In this document: piece by piece, positions 25,161-38,407 of the stretch
Layout: each line of letters starts with the position of its first letter
Position numbering within the stretch: position 1 is the stretch's first letter
Assembly: GCF_029407905.1 (NCBI RefSeq)
Contig: NC_073630.1
Coordinates: forward strand, 49,377,001-49,441,000
Length of the DNA stretch: 64,000 bases
DNA from: Bubalus kerabau
Taxonomy: Eukaryota; Chordata; Mammalia; Artiodactyla; Bovidae
Direction: 5' to 3'
Translations under genes and position numbers: made by a program
The notes under the pieces: model-generated
The model's database searches: none
Seen by the model: the letters and a program-made list of their open reading frames with translations, nothing else
What the model was told of the DNA's origin: nothing

Positions 25161-25395
25161 ATCTTTGTTCAGTTCAGTTCAGTTGCTCAGTCGTGTCCAA
25201 CTCTTTGCGACCCCATGAATTGCAGCACGCCAGGCCTCCCTGTCCATCACCAACTCCCGGAGTTCACTCAGACTCATGTCCATCGAGTCAGTGATGCCAT
25301 CCAGCCATCTCATCCTCTGTCATCCCCTTCTCCTCCTGCCCCCAATCCCTCCCAGCACCAGAGTCTTTTCCGATGAGTCAACTCTTCGCATGTAG
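25161..25395 (-). repeat. BovB (RTE LINE) 3' end
   Basis: The plus strand begins with the (TTCAG)n tail complement, then tcagtcgtgtccaactcttt, ccatccagccatctcatcct and tgagtcaactcttcgcatg. It is a short 5'-truncated copy of the element seen at 57451. Confidence 0.93.
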
Positions 25396-25590
25396 TTAGG
25401 GCAAATATTAGCAGCCTTGGGATGAAGGTATATTCAAGAGCCTGAAAGGCTATCAAGGACTCTGTCTAGAGTTACAGTGGTTTCTACCAGTCCATTTATT
25501 TACAAATATGTATGCATGCACATGTGAGTGTGCATGCATTGGGGTGGGGTGTGTTTGCACATAGGGATATGTTGTGCATCCCTGCTTGTA

Positions 25591-25612
25591 TGTGTGTGTG
25601 TGTGTGTGTGTA
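25591..25612. repeat. (GT)n microsatellite
   Basis: About eleven TG units. Confidence 0.95.
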
Positions 25613-26189
25613 TCCCCTCACAAGCAATATTACAACCTCCATTCTGTACTGCAACACTGTAACTAGTTGGCTTGAAGTTTACTTTGAAGAGTAAATAGTG
25701 ACAGAAAGAAAATAATTTCTAAACCCAGCAATAAACTTGATAAACAGTCCTTTTATTAAAGCACAGAGAAGGAAATGAGCACTGGGCATGACAGGGTTAA
25801 TCCAGAGGATTCAAGATTCAGAGGAATCAGGCTTTTGGTTTTCCTAATTCATTGGCATTTATATCCATTCAGTTTCAAGGAGCCCCTGCTGCTGCTTGTT
25901 ATTAGGGCAGCCCTTGATTATAATTTTAGCCTTCAAACAAAATCGGTCTGAATTCTATTGACTGGAAAGTGAGTTCACCTTTTGAAGTTTGCCATCCCCA
26001 TTGTGCAGGTTTCTGTGTATGTGTTGTAGCTCAAAAATGACTAATCGCTGCAATGCTAGCAACCCCTCCCTCCCCAGTGCATTTCTACCGTCCTCGGAAG
26101 GCTGGCCATTCACTCTCCTAGACTTGTGAATGCATGGGTGGGGTGTGTGTAGGCAAAGGCTTCCCTCTGACAATATGCACAAGTGTTAC
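25613..26189. other. Intron H-I next to exon H, unclassified
   Basis: No repeat or exon is recognised up to the donor of exon H. Confidence 0.5.
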
Positions 26190-26252
26190 CTTGGAAGCTG
26201 CTTTCTTCATCAGCTCTAAGGCAAGCCGTCTGTTCTTTTTCACTCCTTGACC
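26190..26252 (-). CDS. SEL1L3: SEL1L3 exon H (63-base microexon-like)
   Basis: This is the shortest exon in view: 63 bases, 21 codons, phase 0-0. The acceptor is gtttag|GGTCAA and the donor is TCCAAG|gtaaca. It encodes GQGVKKNRRLALELMKKAASK. It supplies the loop (GQGVKKN) and second helix of the Sel1-like repeat whose first helix ends exon G, so the intron cuts this repeat at the G-x-G-V loop. Confidence 0.96.
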
Positions 26253-27195
26253 CTAAACAACAATAAAAGCAATGATCACACACACAAAAAATAAACACAG
26301 AATGCACGCAAAACCATCACACTGATCCGCCAGTGTTCAACAGAAGATCCAACAGAAGCCCAGGCCCTCCCAAAGAAAAACCTAATCTTGAAGATTTCCA
26401 TATTCAGAGCTATTACATCATCATCATCATTTTGGGTATATTTGTAGAACAGTGACAACAAACCTCCCCCTTCCTGTTTAGCATCATACAAAATTCCCCA
26501 TTTGATCATCAAGTGAATCACACTCTCATCAATCCACTGGTGCAGTTGGGAGAAGCCATGAATAGGGTTAAATGAGTCTGGTCATTCTGGTTGTGTTTTT
26601 CTGGGGATTACCTAACGTGTGAGTCAGATAAAGCACTTGATCTGTGTCAGAGAGTCAAGACTTATCAGGCTGGGACAACTCAGTTATCCCAGTTCCACGT
26701 GGGAGTTCCCATGGTGGACCTCTGCGGCTTCAGAAACAGCTGGAAGGTCTGTGGTGAAAGAGATAGGATCCCTTAGAATCAGTTTCTTCAGACACTGACA
26801 ACTGACAAGCTTCCTCCAGCAAAATCAAGTTTTTCCAGCAGACGCGGTTTGTGGATCACGAGAGAAATGGCTTTGGGGTTCTTGTTATAAGAGCAGAACT
26901 TCATGGGACCACTCTGGTGTGTCTGCAGGACCACGTGGGAAAATGGTGGGTCCAAGGGTGGGACAGGAGGAGTCACTGAGGGCTCTCTTGACATGGCTCT
27001 GACCATGAAGATGGCAGGTGAGAAGAGCTGGATGAAAACCCTGATGCTTCCAAGCTCACTTAGAGCCTGTCTTTGACCCCTGCACCCATGGAGTCCTCCT
27101 GGTCTCAGACTCAGCGCTTGACAGGGTCACATGTGATATAATGTCAGAGGGCTTTGCAATGACTACAACTATTAACTCTATTTAAATACTCAGCT
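26253..27195. other. Intron G-H stretch, unclassified
   Basis: There is a short (CAT)n at about 26417-26430. Otherwise I recognise nothing. Confidence 0.5.
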
Positions 27196-27199
27196 CTAG

Positions 27200-27420
27200 T
27201 AATGAAGACAGCACTAGCAAACATTCCTACGTTAATTACTCTGGGCCAGGAGCTCTCCTGCCATATCTAATCCTCCTGACCCTAGCCATGGTGCTGCTAT
27301 CATTCCCATCTGAGAAACCAACCCAGAGACACTCAGGGAATGAGGAACAGAGGCAGGATTTGAGCCCAGGCTCCAGAGTTCAGGTTTACAACTGCCATGC
27401 TGTATTTTCTCCTGTATATT
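27200..27420 (+). repeat. MIR SINE
   Basis: It shows gtaattactctgggccagg-like start, atctaatcctcctgacccta, and gaggcaggatttgagcccag. Confidence 0.75.
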
Positions 27421-28059
27421 GTCATTTCCATGCTGAGAAAGTAAAATGATTCACACTCTCCTTACAGAATACAAAAACAACATGCTGCAGAATCTGTCCT
27501 TAGAGTTCCGGGACCCAAAGTAAAACGGTGGATCCAAATAAAGGTTAAATTACATACATTGAGTTTCTACTCGACTTTAACTTACCTGTTTAATAAAAAC
27601 CGATGAGCTGAAGCAGGATGCAAGATGAAACTATTTTTCAGAAGTGGACCATTACTTCGTTTAATTAGAGGAAGAGGAAAGAGAAAAGGACATGAAGGCT
27701 ATTTGAAGTAACTAGACGGGGCAATGAGACAACCTTTTTGTACCTTGCAGAAAGGATCAGAACAATCAGGATGACAGAATGTTAGAACCTGGATACACTC
27801 AAAGTTTATCTTCTCCAGCTTCTTTGTTTGGAAGGAATAAAACTGGGGCCCACAGGGGCTGGCTAACCCAAAGCCTCTTCATTAGATCTGCAAACAGAAC
27901 TCAAGATACTCTCATTTCTAGATCAGGGATTTCCCAGTGTAATTACATAATCAGAAGTGGGATGATTTCTTGCACAAAGACTATACACTCTGCACAAGTC
28001 TGAGTAGCACTGGAAGCTGTTAAAAGAAAAATACAAAGTCCTGATGCATAGCAAATGCT

Positions 28060-29055
28060 CAGTGACTATCCACTGGATGAATCCACGGAGGACAGTAGCT
28101 GCAGTAAAAGTCCAAGCTCCATCCTCAGGTGTGTGTAAAATGGGATTGACTCGACCATCTTGGAAAAACTACAGCCATCTTTGTGGCACCATTTTTGAAT
28201 ACAATACGCCAAATATCCACACAAAACAATGAGCCGAGTGCACACTGCCCTTCTTCCTGTTTGGAAAGTTCATTTTTGGATGGGGTTTTTTTTAACACTG
28301 AAAACACTTAAAGACACCTTTGGCCAGAGGTAAAAATCTTTCTCGAGATGTTGATAATGGGTTTTCTTCCTCCCACTCAGAGATAACTTAGAATGTAGGA
28401 AAATCAAAAAAACTTTCAGTTTTCAGAAATCAGACCCTGAAGAAACATTTTGTCACCTCCCATGTCATATATTTATATCTTTGGCTCTCCTTCTAGATTT
28501 CAAGCTCCTGGTAGGCAGAAATAATGCCTGAGTCATGCCTTTGTCTTCTCTGCACTCCAGGCAACGACCAGCCCCAACTCCGGCGGACCGGTGCCTCTCC
28601 TCTGCACCTGTCTCAGTCCTCTGTCTTCCGTGTGAGTGTCTGAGGCCCCAGAGGTCAGAAACATGGCTCATGCATCCATACGTTCCTCCATCTAGTGCAG
28701 AGCCTGGAGTTCTGTCAGCTCTGAATGGGTGTGTATTACATAAGTACACAAATACATTGGCATATGGCTAAGAGTCAAACCACTTCTATGTTGATTTAAC
28801 AACTACAAAGAAAAAGTCTGGGCTCTAAACTTGGAAACCGTAACAACCAATAGGTTTTAAGACTTGGAAGGCTAGAGATGTAGCAAGAGTCATGGTTGTT
28901 AATCAGTGAGCGACCACAACTGTGGTTCTGGAGATGAGCCCGGCCATGTGCATCCAAGTCCTTGTTTGAAGACACTTGCTGTCTGTGGGCAGCTGCCTCC
29001 TTTGGGCCTGGACATAGCCACCAAGGTTTTCCTTGTAGAGCCAACAGCTTTCTAT
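28060..29055. other. Intron G-H stretch, mostly unclassified
   Basis: Bases 28455-28570 (tctagatttcaagctcctgg, tcttctctgcactccaggc) resemble an L2 3' end. The rest is not recognised. Confidence 0.4.
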
Positions 29056-29059
29056 TTTT

Positions 29060-29560
29060 CCAAGGTGGATGAATTGATGTCTCTGTGTTCAAGGGTGAAG
29101 AGCACAGACTTTGAAGCCAGACTGCCTGGATCCCAATCCCAGGTCTGAAATGCACCAACTGTACAATCTTGTACGTGTACGTGCATGCTATCTTGCTTCA
29201 GTAGTATCCAACTCTTTGCAACCCCATGGACTGTAGCCTGCCAGGCTCCTCTGTCTATGGGGCTCCTTAGGCAAGAATACTGGAGTGGGTTCCCATGCCC
29301 TTCTCCAGGAGATCTTCTCAATCCAGGTATTGAACCCGTGTCTCTTAAGTCTCCTGCATTGGCAGGCCAGTTCTTTACCACTAGCACCATCTGGGAAACC
29401 CTTGGGTAAGTTACAAATCCTTTCTTAGCTTCTCTTAGCACACACATAAACAGATCATCAAGTACCATGGTAGCTACATTTGCAAGGGTGTCTTGAAAAT
29501 TGATGTACATCAGGTAATAAGCACTGCTTCAATCGAAGTAAATTATTGTTACTCCATAAA
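29060..29560 (+). repeat. MIR SINE split by a Bov-tA
   Basis: The first part (29060-29180: gcacagactttgaagccag, gcctggatcccaatcccagg) and the second part (29403-29560: gggtaagttacaaatcc, gaaaattgatgtacatcagg) form one MIR around the SINE at 29184-29402. Confidence 0.75.
29184..29402 (-). repeat. Bov-tA SINE
   Basis: The plus strand has tatccaactctttgcaaccc at the start and accatctgggaaaccc at the end. Confidence 0.94.
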
Positions 29561-30162
29561 GCATTTTGCAGTTCTTGGAGTCCCTTCTTTAGGTTCTTTC
29601 ACTCAACCTGTGGCCATTACCAGTGTCCCATGAGGTCACATAAGCCCAAGGATGTAGCTGCTGGTTGCAGAGGAGGGATTTGAACTCCATCTTCTGTCTC
29701 CTGGGCTAATGGTCTTCTCACCCACTACCCTGCTCTCCTGTTGGCTTAAAACCAAGATCTTTGTTTTGATCAGAGACACTGTTGGGATCCAGCCAAACAC
29801 GCATTTCATCTCAGCTGTAATTCAACGAAAGCTCTGCCTGATAAGAGAACTTGCAGCACCTTTGGGGCTGCCAGCCATGTACCAATCCGTAAAAAATGGG
29901 GTGTCTCCTCCAGAATGCCACAATGCTTGGAAAAGCAAAGAGAATCCAGGTGCCAAACCTAAGACTAATGATTAAAAACAAGACCAGGGAACTGCTTCTG
30001 ACTCTGCCTTTTCAGCAAATACCCCTTTCCATTCAGCCTGACAGAAGCAGATTCCGAGGTTCTTGGGTTACAGGCTCCCTGTTTGCCTGCACGCCTACAT
30101 CAAACTGCTCAGGAAATCTGATAGGAATTTTGCAACCTCAGCACAAATTGAGTGATTCTTAC

Positions 30163-30303
30163 CTTGAATAATACAATGGCGTAGTCGTATATTAATGCGG
30201 GGTCCTCAGTCTCCAGGGCACCCTTGGCATACCACTCGATAGCCGCTTCCGGGTTCTTGGTCACACCTTGCTGGCCCCAAAACAGCATCTGGGCCAACCG
30301 TTG
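30163..30303 (-). CDS. SEL1L3: SEL1L3 exon G (complete Sel1-like repeat)
   Basis: The exon has 141 bases, 47 codons, phase 0-0. The acceptor is cttaaag|CAACGG and the donor is TTCAAG|gtaaga. It contains a textbook Sel1-like repeat: LAQMLFWGQQGVTKNPEAAI followed by EWYAKGALE, with the loop glycines, the N-P-E-A helix start and the A-x-x-W/Y-x-x-x-A-A pattern. It ends DYAIVLFK, the first helix of the next repeat. A (GT)n run and a Bov-tA SINE begin about 50 bases upstream of the acceptor. Confidence 0.97.
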
Positions 30304-30355
30304 CTTTAAGACAGTAGCAATTTAAAACAATGACTTTCCTGTGAAATGCTTAACA

Positions 30356-30592
30356 TGTGTGTGTGTGTGTGTGTGCACGTACACGCGCTTAGTGGCTCAA
30401 TTGTGTCCAACTTTTCGCGACCCTATGGACTGTAGTCCACCAAGCTCCTCTGTCCATGGGATTCTCCAGGCAAAAATACTGGAGTGGGTTGCCATGCCCT
30501 CCTCCAGGGGATCTTCCTGACCCAGGGAGTGAACCTATGTCTCCTGCATCACAGGAGGATTCTTTACCCACTGAGCCACCTGGGAAGCCCTA
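30356..30592 (-). repeat. (GT)n plus Bov-tA SINE upstream of exon G
   Basis: A (GT)n run at 30356-30375 is followed by a reverse-oriented Bov-tA (ttgtgtccaacttttcgcga to gccacctgggaagccc). In gene direction the SINE is in sense and the GT run faces the acceptor of exon G. Confidence 0.94.
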
Positions 30593-30890
30593 ATACTTAA
30601 CATACGAGATTTTTAAAGAGGGTAAGGCAAACCTAGTTCAAAATGTTTTTATATCGAGAACCAAAACTTAGGTAGACACATGCTATCTTTCTACTGGGGA
30701 CCAGAGCCCTAAAGGTGTACTGGGTTAAATACAAGTTATTAACACAACAATGTGTGTCAGGGGGATGTGGGTGTGTGTATGTGAATGAATGTACTATACC
30801 CAGGTCAGAGCTGATGGATCAACAACCATACTGTCTCCTCTCTTGAAATGCCCTCCCCTTTGGGAGTCACTGACTGTCTTCTGAGCCCAG

Positions 30891-31335
30891 TGTAAGGCAT
30901 GCATGCCTGTGCACATCTGTGGCAGTCAGGGCATCTCCCTATGAGGCAGGAGATAGATGGGCTCCAGGCTAGGCATTTACAGCTGGCCTCCTGTTTGCAT
31001 TTCCTGAGACAGGAGGTAGGTGGGCTCCTGGTTAGATATTTACAATCAGTCTCCTGTCTGCATACTGAAACAGAACTGACAACAGAAACAAGGTAAATAG
31101 CCAGGCTTTGTCTCCTGAGGACACCTTAAGATAACAGACAAGGCAGGAAGAGAGGGGCTAACCCCTGTTTGAGTAAAGGATCACTAGGTCATATATTTTC
31201 CATTCTTGGGGTAAGAGAGACACTGCACATGTGCAGAAAGCTCCTTGGGGATCAAAAGGAGGAGGCACCACCCCATAACATGTGATGCCAAGGCCACCCC
31301 ATAGGCCTCAATCCATCTTGGAAACAGTCACACAC
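30891..31335 (+). mobile_element. Probable endogenous retrovirus LTR, non-coding
   Basis: The stretch begins TGTAAGGCATGC and may end in CA near 31329. It contains an imperfect tandem repeat in the first part: two units of about 70 bases, each with a caggaggtaggtgggctcc-like block and a cctcctgtttgcat-like block. This pattern fits a U3 region. I see no coding part and cannot name the family. Confidence 0.5.
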
Positions 31336-31464
31336 ACAGAGGAGGGTCCTAGGGTAGTTCAAGTATGAAAAAAGAAACCAGATAATTGGCCAAATGTAAA
31401 CAAAGATCCTGAAGAACTGCCCTATATAAATGATTTATATCATTATATCTATATATCTGATGCA

Positions 31465-32291
<827 letters not shown>

Positions 32292-32295
32292 CTAA

Positions 32296-32361
32296 AAGGG
32301 AAGGAAGGAATATAAGAAGGGAGGGAGGGAGAGAGGAAGAAAGGAAGGGGAGAAGGGAGAA
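32296..32361. repeat. (GAAG/GGGA)n purine tract
   Basis: The stretch is about 66 bases, almost all purines on the plus strand, apart from a short tata interruption. On the gene strand it is a polypyrimidine run ending at the acceptor of exon F (32291). Confidence 0.93.
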
Positions 32362-33190
32362 TGAAAATATCCAAATAATTTGGGCATGCAAAAGACATGC
32401 CATTATTCTTAAACCAGCAATTATTCAAGTAAAAACTCACAAATAATGGAAATATGAGGTGTGTCCACAATGCCATAAGATCACATTCTTTTTAAATGAG
32501 TCGATCACACACCTTGCATCTAAATGGGCATTTTTGTTCCTGTCAAAGCATTTGCCTTGGGAAGATGAAGCTTACTCTGCTTTCTCTTCCTTTGCTCAAG
32601 CTAGTTCAGAAGTCCCCCTCTGTGCCATCAGTTTTAGGGCCAGATTATACAAGGCATCAAAAAAGGTAAATCAATAAATTCTAAGTATAACCTTATTATT
32701 ATGCTGTATTATTATCCTGCATGACTAACCCTTTTTATTTAGCAGGCTCAGCCTCCAATATCTTTTGGCTATTTCCAAAAATGAAATCTGCTCTCAAAAG
32801 CGAAGGGCATATTAACTTTTTGAGTATATGCACAAGCATGCACCAGAGGTTCTAAGGAGGAACCCAAGGGGAAAGTTCACAAAATGCTTCAAATTTGCAA
32901 ACAGCCTCCCAGGTATCTGCCTCCTTTGAAGAAAATAAGGCTCATTTTTATGTATAAATTTTGGCTCTTTATCCAAAAAACAGTCTTGTTGTTTCACAGT
33001 CTCCCCTTATATTTAATACATGATGAACTCTATCTAGTGCCAGAGGGCCTGGGAAGGGCTTCAAGGCCACAAGCAGATGGTGAAAAAATTGGTTCTGGAT
33101 GAGGCTAGGAGAAAGAAGCTTTAGAGAACAAAAAGCTCGGCCTGATTTCCCTTCTGATCCTCTGTTTGTCAGTGAAGGGAAGGTTTTAGG
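32362..33190. other. Intron E-F next to exon F, unclassified
   Basis: No repeat or exon is recognised. Confidence 0.5.
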
Positions 33191-33192
33191 CG

Positions 33193-33398
33193 TGTACACA
33201 CTGCTGTATTTAAAATGGATAACCAACAAGGCCCTACTGTAGAGCACAGAGAACTCTGCTCCATGTTATGTGGCAGCCTGGGTGGGAGGGGAGTTTGGAG
33301 GGGAATGGGTACACGTGTATGTATGGCTGAGTCCCTTTGCTGTTCACCTGAAACCATCACAACGTTGTTAATCAACTATACTCCAATATAAAATTAAA
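33193..33398 (+). repeat. Artiodactyl L1 3' end
   Basis: It reads aatggataaccaacaaggcc, tatgtggcagcctgggtggg, gctgagtccctttgctgttc and caactatactccaatataaa, then a purine tail. Same family as 21328-21520. Confidence 0.93.
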
Positions 33399-33609
33399 AA
33401 GAGAGAGAGAGAAAAAGACTCAGATTCACAAGCTCTAGCCTGCAGCCCCGTCATCCACCAGGGCCACACACAACCAGAGGTCCCTCTTAGAGGCAGTAGA
33501 GGGCAGACTTGGGGACAGAGCTAGGACTCAGAACACAACAGGTATCAATTCCTGTTGGATGTCTAACCTTGGCACAGCACCCAGAAAATAGCAACAAGTA
33601 GAATAATGA

Positions 33610-33830
33610 TGCTGCCACCTTTGATTGAAACCATGTGCAGGGTGTTTAACAAATATTTTTTTCACTTAATCCTCATTGCAGGACTGAGACCCAAATATCA
33701 CTGTCCTCAACTGATAGGCAAAGAACTGAGGCTCACAGGGTAAAACCGTGAGCTCAAGGCATGTTGTAGGGCGGGCCTTGGAAGCCAGGTTGACCTGTCT
33801 CCAAAGACAGGCTCTGACAGGCTCCCCAAC
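33610..33830 (+). repeat. MIR SINE
   Basis: It shows cttaatcctcattgcaggac, caactgataggcaaagaact, and gaggctcacagggtaa. Confidence 0.7.
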
Positions 33831-34234
33831 AATGTCGCCCTCTAGTGGGAAGGCCCTGGAATCCTGTCTGGGCACTGGTCTCTATCTCATTCTTCGCTAA
33901 CTGCAAGGCCAATAAGTAGGCACTTCAGCTCAGACTCCAGGGGATACTCTGTCATCTGTGATGAGCCTGGAATTGGGCAGAAGCTCAGGCAGCTCAAATA
34001 ATATAATTCTCAGCTATAAGGTTTTTTTTGTCAACTAGGGAGTTGGGTATTTGATTTGGGATTGATTTTCTTCTTTTTCTTATTTTGCTTTTTCCTTCTT
34101 AACTTTGTCATGATACTTGAATGAAAGACATAGCACATGAAGACAGAGTTTCTGTGCTGCAAGAATTTATACTCAGGTGCTTCTGCCACTCTCTGGCAGT
34201 GATAACATACCATAATCACCATCAAAGACTGTGT

Positions 34235-35335
34235 GTGTGGACCGATTGCTTGGTCCAGATTGACTCATTGAATCTTTGCAACCTCATAAGACAGTCCCTA
34301 TCAATATCCCCATTTCACACATGTGGAAAATGAGGCCCAGAAAGGTTAAGCAACTTACCTAAGTTCTTCAAACTAATGAATCAGACCCAGGACAGCTGGC
34401 TGTGAGATAGTCCTCACCCACCCTCACCACCCTGAGGACTTATGCATCTGGGAGAAAGCAGATGGGGGGCTGGTTCACCGTCTCCCCTTATACATAACGA
34501 ATTCCATCTAATAGTGTCATGGTGGTGACATCAGATCTTTCACATCACCCCCAGGGGATATGAATTCTAACTCGCCACTAACTACCTGTAGGCCTTGGGC
34601 CACTGACTTTATTTATCTAAGTCTTAGCTTCTGCATCGATAAAAATGAAGTGTAGCATGGTATCTGCTATATCAAAAGCACTCTACCTACTAGCCATTAT
34701 TTTTAATAGTGCAAAAGAGTTACAAACACTCACGTTCAAATCTAGCCTCTACTACTTGCTTGTTGTTTGACTTTGGGCAAGTTCTTTGGCTTCTCCGAGT
34801 CTCGGTTGCCCCATTTGTAAAATGGGAACAATACCTGTACTGACCTCACAAAGTTGCAGGATGATTAAATGAGACTGTGAAGATCTTAGCGGAGTGTCTG
34901 GCATATGGGAAGCTCTCTGGAATGGTAACTCATGTTTTAGGTCCTGAACTCATAAAAGGCTGACAGCAGTTTAGAATATTAGCCATCCTGTTGGTGTTTG
35001 CTGTTTTGTACAGCTCAGAGCCTTACATTGTGGGGGTGAATTTCTGAGAGTTTGATGCTTTTGAAGATGGAAGGGACAGATCTGAGGAGGGAGTGTCAGG
35101 GCTGGAAACATCTGAGAGCATCATGTTGTGTGTTGGGCTCCACTCAGCATACATCAGATGGATTAATTTATTCATGCTATCAACTCTGTGAGGTGGAGAG
35201 TGTCATGGCAGTCTTTACTAGTGAAAAACTGTGCAGAGACAGAGAAGCGAGTGGAATTATCCAAGATTTCACACCCTGTGAACAGCAGACCTGGGACCTG
35301 AATCCAGGCAAACTGGCCTTGAAGCTACACCACAA
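34235..35335 (+). repeat. Cluster of four MIR SINEs
   Basis: There are four MIR-like segments in one orientation: about 34235-34400 (atttcacacatgtggaaaat), 34555-34700 (tgtaggccttgggccactga), 34725-34960 (tttgactttgggcaagttct) and 35130-35335 (cctgggacctgaatccaggc). Confidence 0.75.
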
Positions 35336-35339
35336 TTGC

Positions 35340-36980
35340 CTGCCGCACCCAGGCTGGTGGTTGCATCTTTACAACTCTGGGGTCCCCACAGTGGCAACCA
35401 GCACCAGTCAGAGCCACACACCCAGGCCCTCTGTGAAAGTCAACCATCTACAAAGACATCTGATGAAGGAGCAATCCCTAAAAGGGAGCAGTGTCGGACT
35501 GTTCATCCATCAAACATTTTGAGAACAAGGAATGATGCTTCAGATGGGAAAGTGACCAATCCTGGATGAAGCTATGGTGTGGAGAAAGACCAGTGGGGGT
35601 GAGGGTTAGGGGTAGAGCTGGAGAGTTGCTGGCAGGAGTCCAGAATCCCAGACTGACCAGTTCTGGGATCTTTTGTGGATTCTGAGGGGGGAAGGGTTCT
35701 TTTTGTTGCTGTGCTATAAAATCAAGGTCTCTAGGATAAGCAGTTCATAGCCTATACTGCAGGGTTAAGACCTGCTGACCAGGTGAGAGGAGGTCTGGTG
35801 TCCAGAGACTCTGCAATCCTCAGACGTCCCTGGACCCAGCATCAGAGGAGTCTCCACACTGTCCCTAGACTCTTCATACGCTTTGCTACCTTTCTCTTTG
35901 CTCACTTTCAGGCTACATCATGCCAGCTCTCTGCCATCAATCACAGGACAGGCAGGACAGAGCGGAGAGCAGGGAGGGGTAAGGAGGGTGAAGGACCTAG
36001 TGGACTTTGAACCTGGAGAGCAAATGCTCTTAGTGGTCCCCCATTTCCCAGAGCATGTACGTTCTCTGAAGTCGTGAAATAGAATGGCTCAGCCAGCACT
36101 CCCGGGAACTCAGCAGCAGGGCAATTTGAGTCTACACCTAAACCACCACTTCCTTCAGGGTCTGGAGGAGCCACCGTGAGGAACCCAGATCTTAGGGTGT
36201 TTAAAATCAGCTACAATGTTTGGCTCCCAATGTGGGGATCTGAGTTTTCTTTGTTGAAATTTAACATTTTAGGGATTTTTAAAGTAAGAATGGAGGAATA
36301 TCAAGTGTAAAGATGTAGACACAGAAGCAAGTACCCAAGATTCCCCAAATAGGGTGAAGGGGTGTTGACTGCAGGAGAGGCAGAGTTGAAAGCCAAGTGC
36401 CTAGGTGCTTGCTGTCGACAATGATCAGTGGTCACATGAAAAAGTACCAGAGAGTCAACAAAACACTTCGGTCCCTTTGTGTCCATTTCTGGTTGCTCTG
36501 CATTCTATCCTGTCAGTCAATAGGAAGTGCCACCTAAATTTCAAGCACAGTGCTGGGCATTGGGATCACCAACGTGAACAGACAAAGTGTCTTGGGGGGC
36601 TCGCAGTCTACTGGTACAGCCAGTCCTCAGATCCTGTACACAGCACCCATCACTGAGCGAGGGCACGGATGTGCCTGGGTGGCCAGGTGCATGGCAAAGG
36701 AGACATCCAAGGAGAAGGTGATGTCTGAGCCCAGTGTTCCAGGAGGAAGAAGGGTCAGCAGACAGGAAGAGGAGGGGTGGGCATGGAGAAAGCAAGCCAG
36801 GCAGAGGAAACCCGGCAGGGTCAGGAGATATGGACAGCCTGATGTGACCAAAAGCTTGGCATCTCCAGAGTGGGCAGGCCAAGCAGGGACTGCTGAGAGC
36901 TGAGACTGGAGAAGCAGAGAGAAACCTGATCAAGAAACGACTCCTATGCCAAGTGATGAGCTGGACTTGGTGCTTCTGGG
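35340..36980. other. Intron E-F stretch, unclassified
   Basis: The stretch is moderately GC-rich. The part 36545-36900 (acagtgctgggcattgggat) may be an old dispersed repeat related to 16443-16690. The overlapping open frames on both strands look like base-composition effects. Confidence 0.45.
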
Positions 36981-36984
36981 TCAG

Positions 36985-37183
36985 TATTTCTCAGCACTGA
37001 CTACATGTTACTACCATCTGAAGAAGTTTTAAATATACACATGCGCGTAGACATATATACCCAAACTACACGCCTGGACCCCACCCTGTCAATTTGATGA
37101 GACTATGGGGTGGAGCCAGCACAGAGGTGTTCTCTTATCCCCCGTGAGACTTTGAGGTGCAGCCAGGTTGAGAACTTCCCCTG
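36985..37183. mobile_element. hAT-Charlie type DNA transposon remnant
   Basis: It starts near cagtatttctcagcactgac and ends near gccaggttgagaact, with cgcctggaccccaccctgtc inside. The order fits non-autonomous hAT elements of the MER3/MER20 kind. Subfamily not resolved. Confidence 0.55.
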
Positions 37184-37257
37184 TTGTCGGCCCCCTCTGC
37201 CCTCCATGGGAAGAACATGGAAAAGAATAAAACTGGTGACAGAAAGGCCAGTTAGGG

Positions 37258-37735
37258 GGTAAATTTATTTGCTAGAGCTGCTGTCGTAACAAAAAGCCAC
37301 AGATGACACGGCTTAAGCCACAGAAATTAACTTCCTCATGCTTCTGGAGGCTGGCAGTCCAAGATCAAGAGGCTGGCAGGTTTAGTTCTTTTGTTTGTTT
37401 TGGCCACATGGCATGTGGGATCTTAGTTCCCAGACCAGGGATCAGACCCGTGCCCGCTGCATTGGAAGCTCAGAGTCTGCCAGGAAGTCCTGGTTTAGTT
37501 CCTTCTGAGGCCCCTTTTCCTTAACTTGTGTCGTCACATGGTCATCCCTCTGTTTCATCTTAACCTCCTCTTCTTGTAAGGATACCAGTCATGCTGGATG
37601 AGGGTCACCTCATGGTTGAACGTATTCCTCTCTTCAAAGGCTCTGTCTCCTTAATGTAGGGCCCTATTCTGAGGTACTGGTGGGGAGGGCTTCAGGCTCT
37701 GGACTTAGGGGTCAATTCACGCCATACTCAGTCCA
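37258..37735 (-). repeat. Old dispersed repeat, split by a SINE
   Basis: It reads gctagagctgctgtcgtaac, cttctggaggctggcagtcc and, after the SINE, gtcgtcacatggtcatccct, ataccagtcatgctggatga. It appears related in reverse orientation to 63755-64000. Probably LTR-type, but I cannot fix the family. Confidence 0.5.
37388..37492 (-). repeat. CHR-type tRNA-Glu SINE
   Basis: The plus strand reads ttggccacatggcatgtggg, atcttagttcccagacc and ends tctgccaggaagtcc. Confidence 0.88.
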
Positions 37736-38407
37736 TAAGAGGAGGCCATCATAGTCGCTCAGCAGAGAGATGTAAAGGACAGTTGTAGGCTGTGGCTGTA
37801 TATTGGATGGGAGTGGGAGTAGAGAGAAGTTGGCGTGTAAACCTGCTGGGGATTATAACCCCAGCTAGGATGATGGGGGGATTGAAGATGACTCCCCAGT
37901 TCCTGGCATGGACAGGGGTGTCATGGGTTGAGGAGTTTGGGGGAATGGAGAGGAGGAAAGGGTGTGTTGCCTTTGTGATATGTTATTTTTGCAGATGGGG
38001 GTTTGTAGGAAAGAGCTCAGCCTGAGAGTCAGATTTCTGTGTCGTCAGTATGTGGAGGGAGGGATGTGTGAGACCCCTGGCCCTCTAGAAGGTGTAGACA
38101 CAAAAGACTGTGAACCAAACCTTTCAGAAGAGCAAATTCTGAAGGGTGAAAAGGATGATAGGAACTTATTTGTGATTAAGCCACAAAAACAAACCAAAAA
38201 ACAACTAGTATATTCTTTCTCTTTGACCTGAAGTAGAATCCCTCTAAATCATATAAAAGTGACATGAAGCGAGGTTACTAATATAGAAGTGATGGGAACC
38301 ACAAGTTACATAAAAAATGAAACAAAAATCAAGAGAGAAGTTACTGATGGATCTTTGGTTTGTTAATTAGAGGTCTGGCTTTCCAGATCTCTTCATTTTT
38401 TATGTGC

